Shown one piece after another: positions 1 through 7,003 of a stretch of DNA of 9,468 nucleotides. The number at the start of each line of letters is the position of its first letter. Position 1 is the first letter of the stretch. The stretch covers positions 1-9,468 of the forward strand of contig JADFRV010000077.1 of assembly GCA_022561095.1 (NCBI GenBank), in the 5' to 3' direction. The notes beneath the pieces were generated by a model. That model was not told the origin of the DNA and did not search any database. It was given only the letters and a program-made list of their open reading frames with translations. The position numbers were made by a program, and so were the translations under genes. The stretch comes from Chloroflexota bacterium (GTDB taxonomy: Bacteria > Chloroflexota > Dehalococcoidia > SM23-28-2 > RBG-16-64-32).

Positions 1-2
1 TA

Positions 3-662
3 TTCAACCGTGGTGACCTGGTGCGCGAGAACGAACGATTGCGCCAGGAGCTGGAGTGCCTGCAGACAGAGACGGCCGCCACTGAGGATGCCCAGCGACG
101 CCTGCAGGAGCTGGAGGAGGCGCTGGGGGTCAAGGAGAACCGCCCTGACGACGTGTTCGTAGTGGCGGACGTCATCGCGCAGGACCCCTCGGGCTTCAAG
201 CGCGCCCTGGCCATCGACCGCGGCAGCAAAGACGGCCTGGACGAAGGGATGGTGGTGCTATCCAAGAGCGGCAGCCTGGTGGGCGTGGTATCACTTGTAT
301 ACGAAGAGTTCGCCTGGTTGCGCCTGATCTCGGACCCTAACAACGCCGTGAACATCGTCGTACTTACCGGCGGCGAGGAGGGCTCCGAGGCGCGGGGAGT
401 GGCGGTCGGCGACCTGCGCAGCAGGCTGTCCCTGGAGATGCTGCCCACAGAGGCGCAGATACAGGAGGGCGACCTGGTCATCACATCGGGCCTGGGCGGC
501 AACTATCCGCGGACGCTTCTCCTGGGCAGCGTGACATCCGTGGAGGATAAGCCCCAGGCGCTGGCCAAGCGGGCTACGATGGAACCCGCGGCGGACCTTT
601 CGTCCCTGGATACGGTATTGATCATTACCAATTTCCGGCCCGCCAGGCTGGAAGGCCCGTGA
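3..662 (+). CDS. mreC: Rod shape-determining protein MreC, 5' truncated
   Basis: MreC is a membrane-anchored periplasmic scaffold of the elongasome that bridges MreB/MreD with PBP2 and RodA. The reading frame is open from base 3 with no stop. The GTG at 21 lies inside the coiled coil and is not a credible start, so the cytoplasmic tail and transmembrane anchor (roughly the first 60-80 residues) lie outside the window. The visible 219 residues begin with a Glu/Leu/Arg-rich coiled coil (about 45 residues), followed by the two-beta-domain MreC core. Family signatures are the segment around DRGSKDGLDEGM, a GSLVGVV turn and LISDPNNAVNI, and near the end GDLVITSGLGG. The TGA stop (660-662) overlaps the mreD GTG by 4 bp, indicating translational coupling. 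Identity is clear from both the motifs and the mreD-mrdA-rodA context. Confidence 0.95.
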   Translation, partial: FNRGDLVRENERLRQELECLQTETAATEDAQRRLQELEEALGVKENRPDDVFVVADVIAQDPSGFKRALAIDRGSKDGLDEGMVVLSKSGSLVGVVSLVYEEFAWLRLISDPNNAVNIVVLTGGEEGSEARGVAVGDLRSRLSLEMLPTEAQIQEGDLVITSGLGGNYPRTLLLGSVTSVEDKPQALAKRATMEPAADLSSLDTVLIITNFRPARLEGP

Positions 663-1177
663 AGTACGCCATCGCTCTCGCCGGGTCGTACATGATCGCC
701 ATCCTGGCTACTTCCGTTGTGCCCTACCTGAAGGTGCTGGGAGTAGCTCCGAACCTGGCGCTCATCTTCGCCGCCTGCTGGGCGATGATCCGCGGTCAGC
801 GGGAAGCGATGGTCGTCGTACCGATGGTCGGTCTCCTCCGCGACCTCACCACCAGCGATCCTGTAGGCACCTCCGTGCTGGCGCTATCACCGATCGTGCT
901 GCTGGCGGTGATTCGAGATCTGCGTCCGGTTGAGAGCGACTTCCTGCCTACGCTGGCGGTTGTGGCGATAGCCAGCTTGGCCTACTCTGTAGTGAGCATG
1001 ACGGTGCTGACCGCAATCGGCGACGACGTACCATGGGGTACCGCCATGCTGCGTGTTGCGCTCCCCTCTATGCTGGTGAACCCTCTGTTCACCGTGCTCA
1101 TATATCCACCCATGCGATGGCTGAGCCCGCGTCCCAAGAGAGAGAGCTTTGGCGTAGGTTCAGCGGTGCAACTCTAG
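659..1177 (+). CDS. mreD: Rod shape-determining protein MreD
   Basis: MreD is a small integral membrane protein that works with MreC in the cell-elongation complex; its exact biochemical role is not settled. The 172-residue product is almost entirely hydrophobic, with about five predicted membrane segments. These start with an N-terminal helix just after MKYAIALAG and end with one before a short basic C-terminal tail. The length matches the family (about 160-180). The GTG start at 659 overlaps the end of mreC by 4 bp, and GGAAGG at 650-655 is a close-spaced ribosome binding site. The gene ends 6 bp before mrdA. Sequence conservation of MreD is low, so the call rests on size, hydrophobicity, a charged turn around GQREAMVVVPMVGLLRDL, and position between mreC and mrdA. 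Confidence 0.9.
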   Translation: MKYAIALAGSYMIAILATSVVPYLKVLGVAPNLALIFAACWAMIRGQREAMVVVPMVGLLRDLTTSDPVGTSVLALSPIVLLAVIRDLRPVESDFLPTLAVVAIASLAYSVVSMTVLTAIGDDVPWGTAMLRVALPSMLVNPLFTVLIYPPMRWLSPRPKRESFGVGSAVQL

Positions 1178-1183
1178 ACTGAC

Positions 1184-3094
1184 ATGGACCCGTACCTGAG
1201 GCCAGACCACCGAGAGCGAGGGCGCCGGCGCGATAAGCGAGAGCCGCCGGGCGGCAATCACCCGATCTTCACAGCGCTGCGGGTGCTGGTCATACTACTA
1301 TTCGGCACTCTCATCGTCCAGCTTGTGCGGCTCCAGGTCATCAACGGCGACGACTACGCCCATCGGGCCGAGATCAACGCCCTGCGAGAGGTTCAGATTC
1401 CGGCGGCGCGCGGCATCATCCTCGATCAGGACGGGCGCCCGTTGGTCAGAAACGCCGCCCGCTACTCGGCGGCCGTCTTGCCCGGAGACCTCCCCGAGCG
1501 GGGGGAGGTGGGCGTGTACAGCCAGCTGGAGAGGGTTACCGGCGTGCCCATGGATGAGATCGAGCGGATGGTGCTGGCCGGGATCGAGGCCAACGGCGCC
1601 TTCGATCCCGTGATCATCAAGCCGGATATCGACGAGGAAACGGCGCTAACCCTGCGCGAGCTAGAGCCGGTCGTTCCCGGCCTCAAGCTACTCGTGGAGC
1701 CGACTCGAGAGTATCTGGCGGGGCCCTACCTCTCCCACGTCTTGGGCTACGTAGGCCCTATCTCCCAGGATGAGTACGAAGAGCTAAGAGATCAGGGCTA
1801 CCTGATTCAGGACTACACCGGCAAATCCGGCGTGGAGCTCACCTATGAATCCGTTCTTCGCGGACGGCCCGGGAAGAAGCTGATAGAAGTGGACGCCCTT
1901 GGTCGCGAGCTGAAGGTCATCTCGGAGCGGCGGCCCTTGGACGGAACTAATCTCGTCCTCACCATCGATCTTGACCTCCAGAAGATGGTGCAGGATACGC
2001 TGCAGGAGTTCACGGCGGAGGGCGACAACGCGGCGGCGATAGTGATGGACATTGACAGCGGTGACATCTTGGCCATGGTCTCCCTGCCGGGTTTCGATAA
2101 CAACGCGTTCTCCGGCCCCCTTAGCGACGACGACCTGGCCGCCATTGTCGAGGGGCCCGGCAAGCCCCTGGTGAACCACGCCCTCGCCGAAAGATACCCG
2201 CCGGGCAGCACCTTCAAGACGATCGTCGGAGCGGCCGCCCTTCAGGAAGGGATCGCCTACACCGGCACCACCATCACCAGCCGCGGCTACATCACTGTGG
2301 AGAACGAGTACGACCCCAATGTGGTGACCCCGTTCTACGACTGGTCCGCCCTGGGCACCCTGGACTTCTACGACGGCATCGCCATGTCCTCCAACATCTA
2401 CTTCTACTACCTCGCCGGCGGCAAGGCGGACGAGGGATTCCCCGGCCTGGGTGAGGCCCGCGTCGCAAAGTACGCGCGTGCCTTTGGCCTGGGCGCGCCC
2501 ACAGGCATCGACCTGCCCGGTGAGTCGGCTGGTCTGGTGCCGGACGCGCAGTGGAAGGAGGAGACCTTCGGCGACCCCTGGTTCCTGGGCGACACGTACA
2601 ACTTCGGCATCGGCCAGGGCTATCTGTCGGCTACTCCGTTGCAGATCATTACCGCCGTCTCAGCCATAGGCAACGGCGGCAAGGTGGTCAGGCCACACCT
2701 GCTGCGGGAGGTGCAGGACAGCCACGGCAACGTTCTACAGCGATTCGAGAAGAGCGTGCGCGGCGTAGTGCCTGTGGAGCCGGAGTACCTCCAGATCGTA
2801 AAAGAGGCGATGCGCGAATCCGTAACCAGGGGAGTGGCCCAGAATGCGGCCGTGCCGGACCTCGAAGTGGCCGGCAAGACAGGAACGGCGGAATTCGGCC
2901 CGGCGCGCCTAGGATCACAGGAGACTCACGGCTGGTTCGTGGGCTTCGCTCCGTACGATGAGCCTGAGGTCGCCGTGGTAGTGTTCTTCCAGCGCGGCAG
3001 CGGCGGCAGCGACGCCGCCCCAGCGGGCAGCAAGATACTAGACTACTACTTCCACGGGCCTCGGTTGGCGCAGAAGACGGAGGACGGCGAGTAG
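1184..3094 (+). CDS. mrdA: Penicillin-binding protein 2 (elongasome peptidoglycan transpeptidase)
   Basis: This class B penicillin-binding protein cross-links peptidoglycan side-wall strands made by its partner RodA and acts on the outer face of the cytoplasmic membrane. The 636-residue product has a short basic cytoplasmic N-terminus and one membrane anchor at about residues 30-50. The PBP dimerisation/pedestal domain follows (about 60-240), then the transpeptidase domain (about 270-620). All three active-site motifs are present: the SxxK motif S342-T-F-K345 with the nucleophilic serine, the SxN motif S402-S-N404, and K565-T-G567. Length is normal for PBP2. The ATG at 1184 follows the mreD stop by 6 bp with no obvious Shine-Dalgarno sequence, so translation probably depends on coupling to mreD. 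The TAG stop overlaps the rodA GTG by one base. I see no frameshift or missing catalytic residue. Confidence 0.96.
   Translation: MDPYLRPDHRERGRRRDKREPPGGNHPIFTALRVLVILLFGTLIVQLVRLQVINGDDYAHRAEINALREVQIPAARGIILDQDGRPLVRNAARYSAAVLPGDLPERGEVGVYSQLERVTGVPMDEIERMVLAGIEANGAFDPVIIKPDIDEETALTLRELEPVVPGLKLLVEPTREYLAGPYLSHVLGYVGPISQDEYEELRDQGYLIQDYTGKSGVELTYESVLRGRPGKKLIEVDALGRELKVISERRPLDGTNLVLTIDLDLQKMVQDTLQEFTAEGDNAAAIVMDIDSGDILAMVSLPGFDNNAFSGPLSDDDLAAIVEGPGKPLVNHALAERYPPGSTFKTIVGAAALQEGIAYTGTTITSRGYITVENEYDPNVVTPFYDWSALGTLDFYDGIAMSSNIYFYYLAGGKADEGFPGLGEARVAKYARAFGLGAPTGIDLPGESAGLVPDAQWKEETFGDPWFLGDTYNFGIGQGYLSATPLQIITAVSAIGNGGKVVRPHLLREVQDSHGNVLQRFEKSVRGVVPVEPEYLQIVKEAMRESVTRGVAQNAAVPDLEVAGKTGTAEFGPARLGSQETHGWFVGFAPYDEPEVAVVVFFQRGSGGSDAAPAGSKILDYYFHGPRLAQKTEDGE
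3079..3084 (+). promoter_or_regulatory. Ribosome binding site for rodA
   Basis: GGAGGA lies within the last codons of mrdA, 9 nt upstream of the GTG at 3094. It supports that GTG, which shares its G with the mrdA stop codon (TAGTG), as the rodA start. Confidence 0.75.
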
Positions 3095-4206
3095 TGCAGC
3101 GCCACGCCTTCCGCCACTTCGACTACGGGCTGCTGCTGCTGGCCGGAGTACTGGTGGCCTACGGCGGCCTACTCATCTACAGCGCCTCGCTCACCGCCTA
3201 CCCGGACGGCATCGCCGGGCTCAGCCACCCCGTTGTCAAGCAGGCGATGTTCGCGGCGTTTGGGCTGACCATGATGGCGATCATCGCCTGGATGGACTAC
3301 CGCGTGTTCGGACAGATGGCGCCGGCGCTGTACGCCCTGGCCATCCTTATACTGGTGGTGGTGTTGTTCCTGGGCGAGAGCGCCTTCGGCTCCCGTCGCT
3401 GGATAACCGTGGGCGGCACGCAGATACAGGCCTCAGAGGTCGCCAAGCTGCTCACGATCATCGCCCTCGCCCGCTTCCTGGCCGACCGACAGGATCAGAT
3501 CACACGCGTGCGGGTCTTCCTGGCCTCGTTGGCGGTGGCGGCGCTGCCGGCGGCGCTGGTCATGGCGGAGCCGGACATGGGCACGGCGATCATCTTCGGC
3601 GCCATCTGGGTGGGGATGGTGATAATGGCGGGAGCGCGGGTGCGGCATGTGCTCATCCTGGGCGGCTTTCTCCTGGCCGCCATACCGTTCGCCGCCCTGG
3701 CCGTACTCGGGGACTATCAGCGGGATCGTATCGCCCTTTTCTTCAACCCCAACTCTGATCCCCTGGGCGGTGGTTTTAACATTCTCCAGGGCGAGATCAG
3801 CGTCGGCTCCGGCGGCATCTTCGGCAAAGGGCTGACAAACGGCAGCCAGACGCAGCTCGACTTCCTGCAAACGCCGGCGACCGACTACATCTTCAGCGTG
3901 TTGGGAGAGGAGCTGGGGCTCATTGGCGCATTGGTGCTGCTGGCGCTGTTTACGGCGCTGCTGTTCCGGACGCTACGAGTGGCCAGCCTGGCGCGAGATC
4001 AGTTCGGACGGCTGCTGGCGACGGGGATCACCATCATGATCCTGTTCCAGGTGTTCATCAACATCGCGGTGAACATCAGGCTGCTTCCGGTGACCGGCAT
4101 ACCCCTGCCGTTCGTGAGCCAGGGCGGCAGCTCCCTGATCATGCTGTTCATCGCCCTGGGCCTCCTCCAGAGCGTGCTCTTACGCCACCGCCAGCTCGAG
4201 TTCTAG
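3094..4206 (+). CDS. rodA: RodA, SEDS-family peptidoglycan glycosyltransferase
   Basis: RodA polymerises lipid II into glycan strands during side-wall elongation and pairs with PBP2, encoded immediately upstream. The 370-residue product is a polytopic membrane protein with about ten hydrophobic segments, typical for SEDS proteins. Visible landmarks are GSRRWI at 99-104, the following QASE segment at 112-115, and the extracellular loop TPATDYIFSVLGEELG. Within that loop D264 aligns with the Asp essential for polymerase activity in characterised RodA proteins. The C-terminal signature LLPVTGIPLPFVSQGGSS ends at 347. Two small departures from the usual consensus are QASE where QPSE is common, and SQGGSS where SYGGSS is common. 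RodA rather than FtsW is favoured by the PBP2 pairing, the mre context and the VTGIPLPF wording. It is the last gene of the operon. Confidence 0.95.
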   Translation: MQRHAFRHFDYGLLLLAGVLVAYGGLLIYSASLTAYPDGIAGLSHPVVKQAMFAAFGLTMMAIIAWMDYRVFGQMAPALYALAILILVVVLFLGESAFGSRRWITVGGTQIQASEVAKLLTIIALARFLADRQDQITRVRVFLASLAVAALPAALVMAEPDMGTAIIFGAIWVGMVIMAGARVRHVLILGGFLLAAIPFAALAVLGDYQRDRIALFFNPNSDPLGGGFNILQGEISVGSGGIFGKGLTNGSQTQLDFLQTPATDYIFSVLGEELGLIGALVLLALFTALLFRTLRVASLARDQFGRLLATGITIMILFQVFINIAVNIRLLPVTGIPLPFVSQGGSSLIMLFIALGLLQSVLLRHRQLEF

Positions 4207-4316
4207 ACCCCCCAGCGCACCTAGAACAGGCACGTCGACTCTGAACCCCACGAGAAGCGAGGATCGCTACCCTAAAACTGTGTTAATATCCTCGCACATT
4301 AGAATAACACCACCTC

Positions 4317-4345
4317 TTGACAAGATTTGTAAGTTCCCCTAGAAT
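4317..4345 (+). promoter_or_regulatory. Near-consensus sigma-70 promoter for the dehydrogenase unit
   Basis: A perfect -35 TTGACA (4317-4322) and a -10 TAGAAT (4340-4345, 5 of 6 matches) are separated by exactly 17 bp. They lie in the 232-bp gap after rodA. The region upstream (about 4270-4310) is locally AT-rich compared with the GC-rich surroundings. Transcription would start near 4352 and leave a leader of about 87 nt. This is the strongest promoter-like sequence I found in the window. No clear rodA terminator was found in the 110 bp before it. Confidence 0.8.
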
Positions 4346-4351
4346 CGGTTG

Positions 4352-4438
4352 CTAAGCTCATCTAGGGTCGCAAAGGGGTGTCTTGAACGAGTCTGCGGCA
4401 TGCGAGTTCATCGGCCCCGCCGCAGGCAAGGAGGCTCC
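4352..4438 (+). promoter_or_regulatory. Predicted 5' leader with hairpin and strong Shine-Dalgarno
   Basis: This is the inferred untranslated leader between the promoter and the ATG at 4439. It contains a 7-bp inverted repeat, CTGCGGC (4393-4399) with GCCGCAG (4419-4425), separated by a 19-nt loop. AAGGAGG (4428-4434) follows, with 4 nt to the ATG. The hairpin ends 2 nt before the ribosome binding site, so folding could influence translation; that is inference. I did not recognise a known riboswitch. The in-frame TTG at 4349 lies at or before the predicted transcription start and cannot be the real start. Confidence 0.45.
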
Positions 4439-5269
4439 ATGAAGAATACTCTTACCACCGGCATCGTCGGTAACGGAACCGTAGGGCAGGCCACCGCGCT
4501 TCTGTTCGAAGACGTAGCAATATACGACCCCCCTAAAGGCCACCCCGACTTGTCCGCCCTGGCTCGGTGTCCAGTGTCCTTCGTTTGCGTTCCCACGCCC
4601 ACGTCCACCAACGGACGGTGCGACCTCAGCTTCGTCTACGACGCAGTGTCGCAGGTAGCGCCTATCCTCTCGAACAACCACGTCCTCGTCATACGCTCAA
4701 CCGTGCCCCCGGGCACCGTCCGTCAGCTCCAGGAAGATTACCCGAACACTCATCTCGCCTCTAACCCGGAATTCCTGCGGGCGCACCGTCTAGAGGAGGA
4801 CGCCCTGCGCCCCTCACGCGTGGTCATCGGCGCTGATAGCGTCTACTCGCGGCAGGTGCTGCTCAAGCTCTACCACTCCCGTCTGGGACGCGGTGTGCCC
4901 TACGTCATTACCGACTCCGTCACCGCGGAGTTCATCAAGTACGTCGCCAACAGCTTCCTGGCCACCAAGATCACCTACGCTCAGGAGATCCGTAAAGCCA
5001 CCCAGCACATCGGCACCCATTACGAAGACGTGGTGCGAGCGGTCGGCCTTGACCCTCGTATCGGCCCGGGCGATGAGTGGTTTCTCGACAGCCTCAACGA
5101 TGAATGCCTCCCGAAAGACCTAGAGGCGTTCATCTCTCTCCTGCGCAGTTGGCGCACCGACAGCAGGCTGTTGGAGACTATTCATGACCTCAAGGAAGAG
5201 CGCCTACGGGGCCGCGCGGTAGCCGCGCGCAAGAGGGTGCCTCCCCAAGCGAGTCGTCAGCGCAAATAA
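4439..5269 (+). CDS. Short UDP-glucose/GDP-mannose dehydrogenase-family protein
   Basis: Family members oxidise an NDP-sugar to the uronic acid with two NAD+. The 276-residue product carries the N-terminal Rossmann motif G11-N-G-T-V-G16, VPTP at 51-54, STVPPGT at 87-93 and NPEFLR at 109-114. The substrate-domain residues K167 and N171 lie in EFIKYVANSF. A catalytic-type cysteine, C223, sits in ECLPKD, with D227 following. Full enzymes are about 420-450 residues. This one lacks the whole C-terminal UDP-binding domain and ends in an Arg/Lys-rich tail. Two further oddities are seen. The usual glycines before the catalytic Cys (GGSC) are replaced by NDEC. The second glutamate of the PEFLRE motif is Ala115. 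The start is set by AAGGAGG and the promoter. It could be a compact active dehydrogenase of the kind known in phages, or a non-catalytic relative. The substrate is unknown. Confidence 0.85.
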   Translation: MKNTLTTGIVGNGTVGQATALLFEDVAIYDPPKGHPDLSALARCPVSFVCVPTPTSTNGRCDLSFVYDAVSQVAPILSNNHVLVIRSTVPPGTVRQLQEDYPNTHLASNPEFLRAHRLEEDALRPSRVVIGADSVYSRQVLLKLYHSRLGRGVPYVITDSVTAEFIKYVANSFLATKITYAQEIRKATQHIGTHYEDVVRAVGLDPRIGPGDEWFLDSLNDECLPKDLEAFISLLRSWRTDSRLLETIHDLKEERLRGRAVAARKRVPPQASRQRK

Positions 5270-5278
5270 GGCATGCAC

Positions 5279-5551
5279 ATGCTGCAAGTAACTGAGAAAG
5301 CAACTTCTTTTCTCTGGGAGGCCCAGCGCAGCAGGCAGTGTCGCGACACGACATATCGACTGGTGGAGAACCGCGGTGGCTTCGGGCTGGCGTTCGACAC
5401 CCCGACAACCGATGATCTAATCTTCACATGCGAGGGACGTGAGGTCCTCTGCGTTTCCCCTACTATCGCGGAGTGTGCGTCCGACCTCATCATTGACCTC
5501 GAAGAGACGCCGAACGGACGCGGCCTGAGCTTCACAGCACGGCGCGGATAA
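5279..5551 (+). CDS. Small HesB/IscA-like protein, canonical cysteines absent
   Basis: This 90-residue protein resembles the HesB/IscA (A-type Fe-S carrier) fold in outline. It opens with MLQVTEKA, then an amphipathic helix, a Gly-rich strand region (ENRGGFGLAFD), a TDDLIFTCEGREVLCVSP strand pair and a C-terminal strand. Canonical IscA has one mid-protein Cys and a C-terminal CxC pair that bind the cluster. Here the four cysteines are at different places and there is no C-terminal CxC, so iron-sulfur transfer cannot be assumed. The ATG at 5279 is preferred over the ATG at 5273. AAGG (5268-5271) sits 7 nt upstream of it, and M-L-x-V-T matches family starts. The gene begins 9 bp after the dehydrogenase stop, so the two are probably cotranscribed. 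The family assignment is from fold-like pattern only and the function is unknown. Confidence 0.6.
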   Translation: MLQVTEKATSFLWEAQRSRQCRDTTYRLVENRGGFGLAFDTPTTDDLIFTCEGREVLCVSPTIAECASDLIIDLEETPNGRGLSFTARRG

Positions 5552-5579
5552 GCCGCATACAGCCACCTGATCGGCTCTA

Positions 5580-6938
5580 TCAGCCCAACCCCAGCTTGAT
5601 CGCCTCCCGCAGGGTGGCGGCGGGGAGCAGTTCCAGCTTCGTCTTAGGCCGCGCGCCGGCCTGCGCCACCTGCGGCAGCAGGCAGCGCCGGAAGCCCAGC
5701 CGCTCCGCCTCCAGCAGCCGACGCTCCAGCTGCGCCAGCGAGCGCAGCTCGCCTGAGAGGCCCACCTCGCCCAGAGCCACCAGGTCCGCAGGCACGGGCT
5801 TATCGCGATGACTGGAGACGATCGCCAGCGCCAGACCCAGGTCGGTCGCCGGTTCGTGCACGCGCAGACCGCCCACCACAGAGGCGATGATGTCCTGCCC
5901 GGCGAGGGAGAGACCCACACGCCGGGTGAGAACGGCGGCGATCAGGAGCAGCCGGTTGAAGTCCAGGCCGTTGACGGTGCGCCGCGGCGTTGGCATGGCG
6001 GTGGGGCTGGTCAGCGCCTGCACCTCCACCAGCAGCGGCCGGCTCCCCTCCAGCGTCGGCACGATCACCGAGCCCACGGCGCCGCTGGCACGCTCCGCGA
6101 TGAACGCCTGCGAGGGGTTATCCACGCCGGTCATCCCTTCGCCGGTCATCTCGAACACGCCCACCTCGTCGATGGAACCGAAGCGATTCTTCACCGAACG
6201 CAGCAGCCGGTAGTTGCTGAACCGCTCGCCCTCCAGGTAGAGCACGACGTCCACGATGTGCTCCAGCAGCCGCGGCCCGGCGATCTCGCCCCCCTTGGTG
6301 ACGTGCCCAACGATGAACGTCGGCACGCCCGTCCCCTTGGCCCAGCGCATCAGATCCATCGTGCACTGGCGGAGCTGCACGATGCTCCCCGGCGCCTGCG
6401 GGGCGGCCTCCGTATACACCGTCTGAATCGAGTCGACGATCAGCAGGCCGGGCGAAAGCGATTCCGCCTCCCGCAGGGCGGCGTCCAGATTCGTCTCCGT
6501 GATGACGAACAGCCCATCGCCCGCCACCCCCAGGCGGGCGGCGCGCAGCTTGATCTGGCGGGCCGACTCCTCGCCCGACAGGTAGAGGACAGTGCGACCA
6601 CCGGCGGCCAGGGAGGCCACCTGCAGCAGGAGAGTGGACTTGCCGATGCCGGGGTCGCCGCCGATGAGCGCCAGCGAGCCGGGCACGGCGCCCCCGCCCA
6701 GCACCCGGTCGAACTCCGGCAGGCCGAAGGCCAGCCGCGGCTCCTCCTCCTGCGGCAGACGTGAGAGCTCCTGGGGAGGGGCCGTAGGAGCGGCGGCGCC
6801 CGGCCTCTGGTCCGCAGCCCGTTCGACGAAGCTGTTCCAGGAGGAGCAGTCAGGGCAGCGGCCCAGCCATTTCGGGTTCTCGTAGCCGCATTCCTGGCAG
6901 GCGAAGACCGTGCGCGGGGGCTTGCGGGCGGTGGTCAT
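5580..6938 (-). CDS. radA: DNA repair protein RadA (Sms), branch-migration ATPase
   Basis: RadA is a RecA-related, DnaB-like ATPase that drives branch migration and D-loop extension during homologous recombination. The 452-residue product, normal for the family, starts with a zinc finger C14-x2-C17 and C28-x2-C31 (CQECGYENPKWLGRCPDC). Walker A follows, GGDPGIGKST at 93-102 with K100, and Walker B is LLIVDS at 165-170. The RadA-specific KNRFG motif is at 250-254. The C-terminal Lon-like domain (about 290-452) includes the GLDFNRLLLI and DLGLALAI segments. The ATG at 6938 fits RadA N-termini. An upstream in-frame ATG at 7016 would add 26 unrelated residues and starts inside the hairpin loop downstream of the neighbouring gene, so it is rejected. 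No clear Shine-Dalgarno precedes 6938. The gene converges on the HesB-like gene with a 28-bp gap. Confidence 0.96.
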   Translation of the reverse strand: MTTARKPPRTVFACQECGYENPKWLGRCPDCSSWNSFVERAADQRPGAAAPTAPPQELSRLPQEEEPRLAFGLPEFDRVLGGGAVPGSLALIGGDPGIGKSTLLLQVASLAAGGRTVLYLSGEESARQIKLRAARLGVAGDGLFVITETNLDAALREAESLSPGLLIVDSIQTVYTEAAPQAPGSIVQLRQCTMDLMRWAKGTGVPTFIVGHVTKGGEIAGPRLLEHIVDVVLYLEGERFSNYRLLRSVKNRFGSIDEVGVFEMTGEGMTGVDNPSQAFIAERASGAVGSVIVPTLEGSRPLLVEVQALTSPTAMPTPRRTVNGLDFNRLLLIAAVLTRRVGLSLAGQDIIASVVGGLRVHEPATDLGLALAIVSSHRDKPVPADLVALGEVGLSGELRSLAQLERRLLEAERLGFRRCLLPQVAQAGARPKTKLELLPAATLREAIKLGLG

Positions 6939-6950
6939 GGGCTCGCGGCC

Positions 6951-6979
6951 ATTATGACAGACGGAGAGGGACGCGCCAA
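6951..6979 (-). promoter_or_regulatory. Candidate extended -10 promoter for radA
   Basis: Reading the - strand, TTGGCG (6979-6974; 4 of 6 to consensus) is followed after 17 bp by CATAAT (6956-6951; 5 of 6). A TG one base upstream of the -10 makes it an extended -10 element. The expected start, near 6944, is only about 6 nt before the radA ATG. The mRNA would be leaderless or nearly so, which agrees with the lack of a ribosome binding site. Confidence 0.5.
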
Positions 6980-6993
6980 TGGGTTCACATTGG
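6976..6993. repeat. Inverted repeat overlapping the radA -35 (possible operator)
   Basis: CCAATG (6976-6981) and CATTGG (6988-6993) form a perfect 6-bp inverted repeat around a 6-bp centre. It overlaps the candidate -35 of radA. It could be a regulator binding site, but no known operator consensus was recognised and a 6-bp repeat can arise by chance. Confidence 0.3.
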
Positions 6994-7003
6994 CAGAGAT
7001 GAA

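Noticed and set aside
21..662. GTG at 21 as a genuine mreC start
   Set aside because: The frame is open upstream to the window edge and the GTG falls in the coiled coil. Starting there would remove the membrane anchor essential to MreC.
4256..4305. AGCGA/TCGCT repeat (4256-4268) as a rodA terminator, and a second TAGAAT (4300-4305) as another promoter
   Set aside because: The repeat has a 5-bp stem, a 3-nt loop and no T run. The second TAGAAT has no acceptable -35 at 16-18 bp upstream.
4349..4438. Upstream TTG start that would add 30 residues to the dehydrogenase
   Set aside because: It coincides with the predicted transcription start. The extension is Arg-rich and unlike family N-termini, and the ATG at 4439 has an AAGGAGG ribosome binding site and starts just before the Rossmann motif.
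5544..5583. Small inverted repeats between the convergent genes (GCGG/CCGC at 5544-5556; CTGAT/ATCAG at 5567-5583)
   Set aside because: Stems are only 4-5 bp with no T run on either strand, which is not enough to call a bidirectional terminator.
5808..6764. 318-codon open frame on the + strand opposite radA
   Set aside because: The translation is His/Arg/Gln-rich and typical of a shadow of GC-rich coding DNA. radA itself has every family motif.
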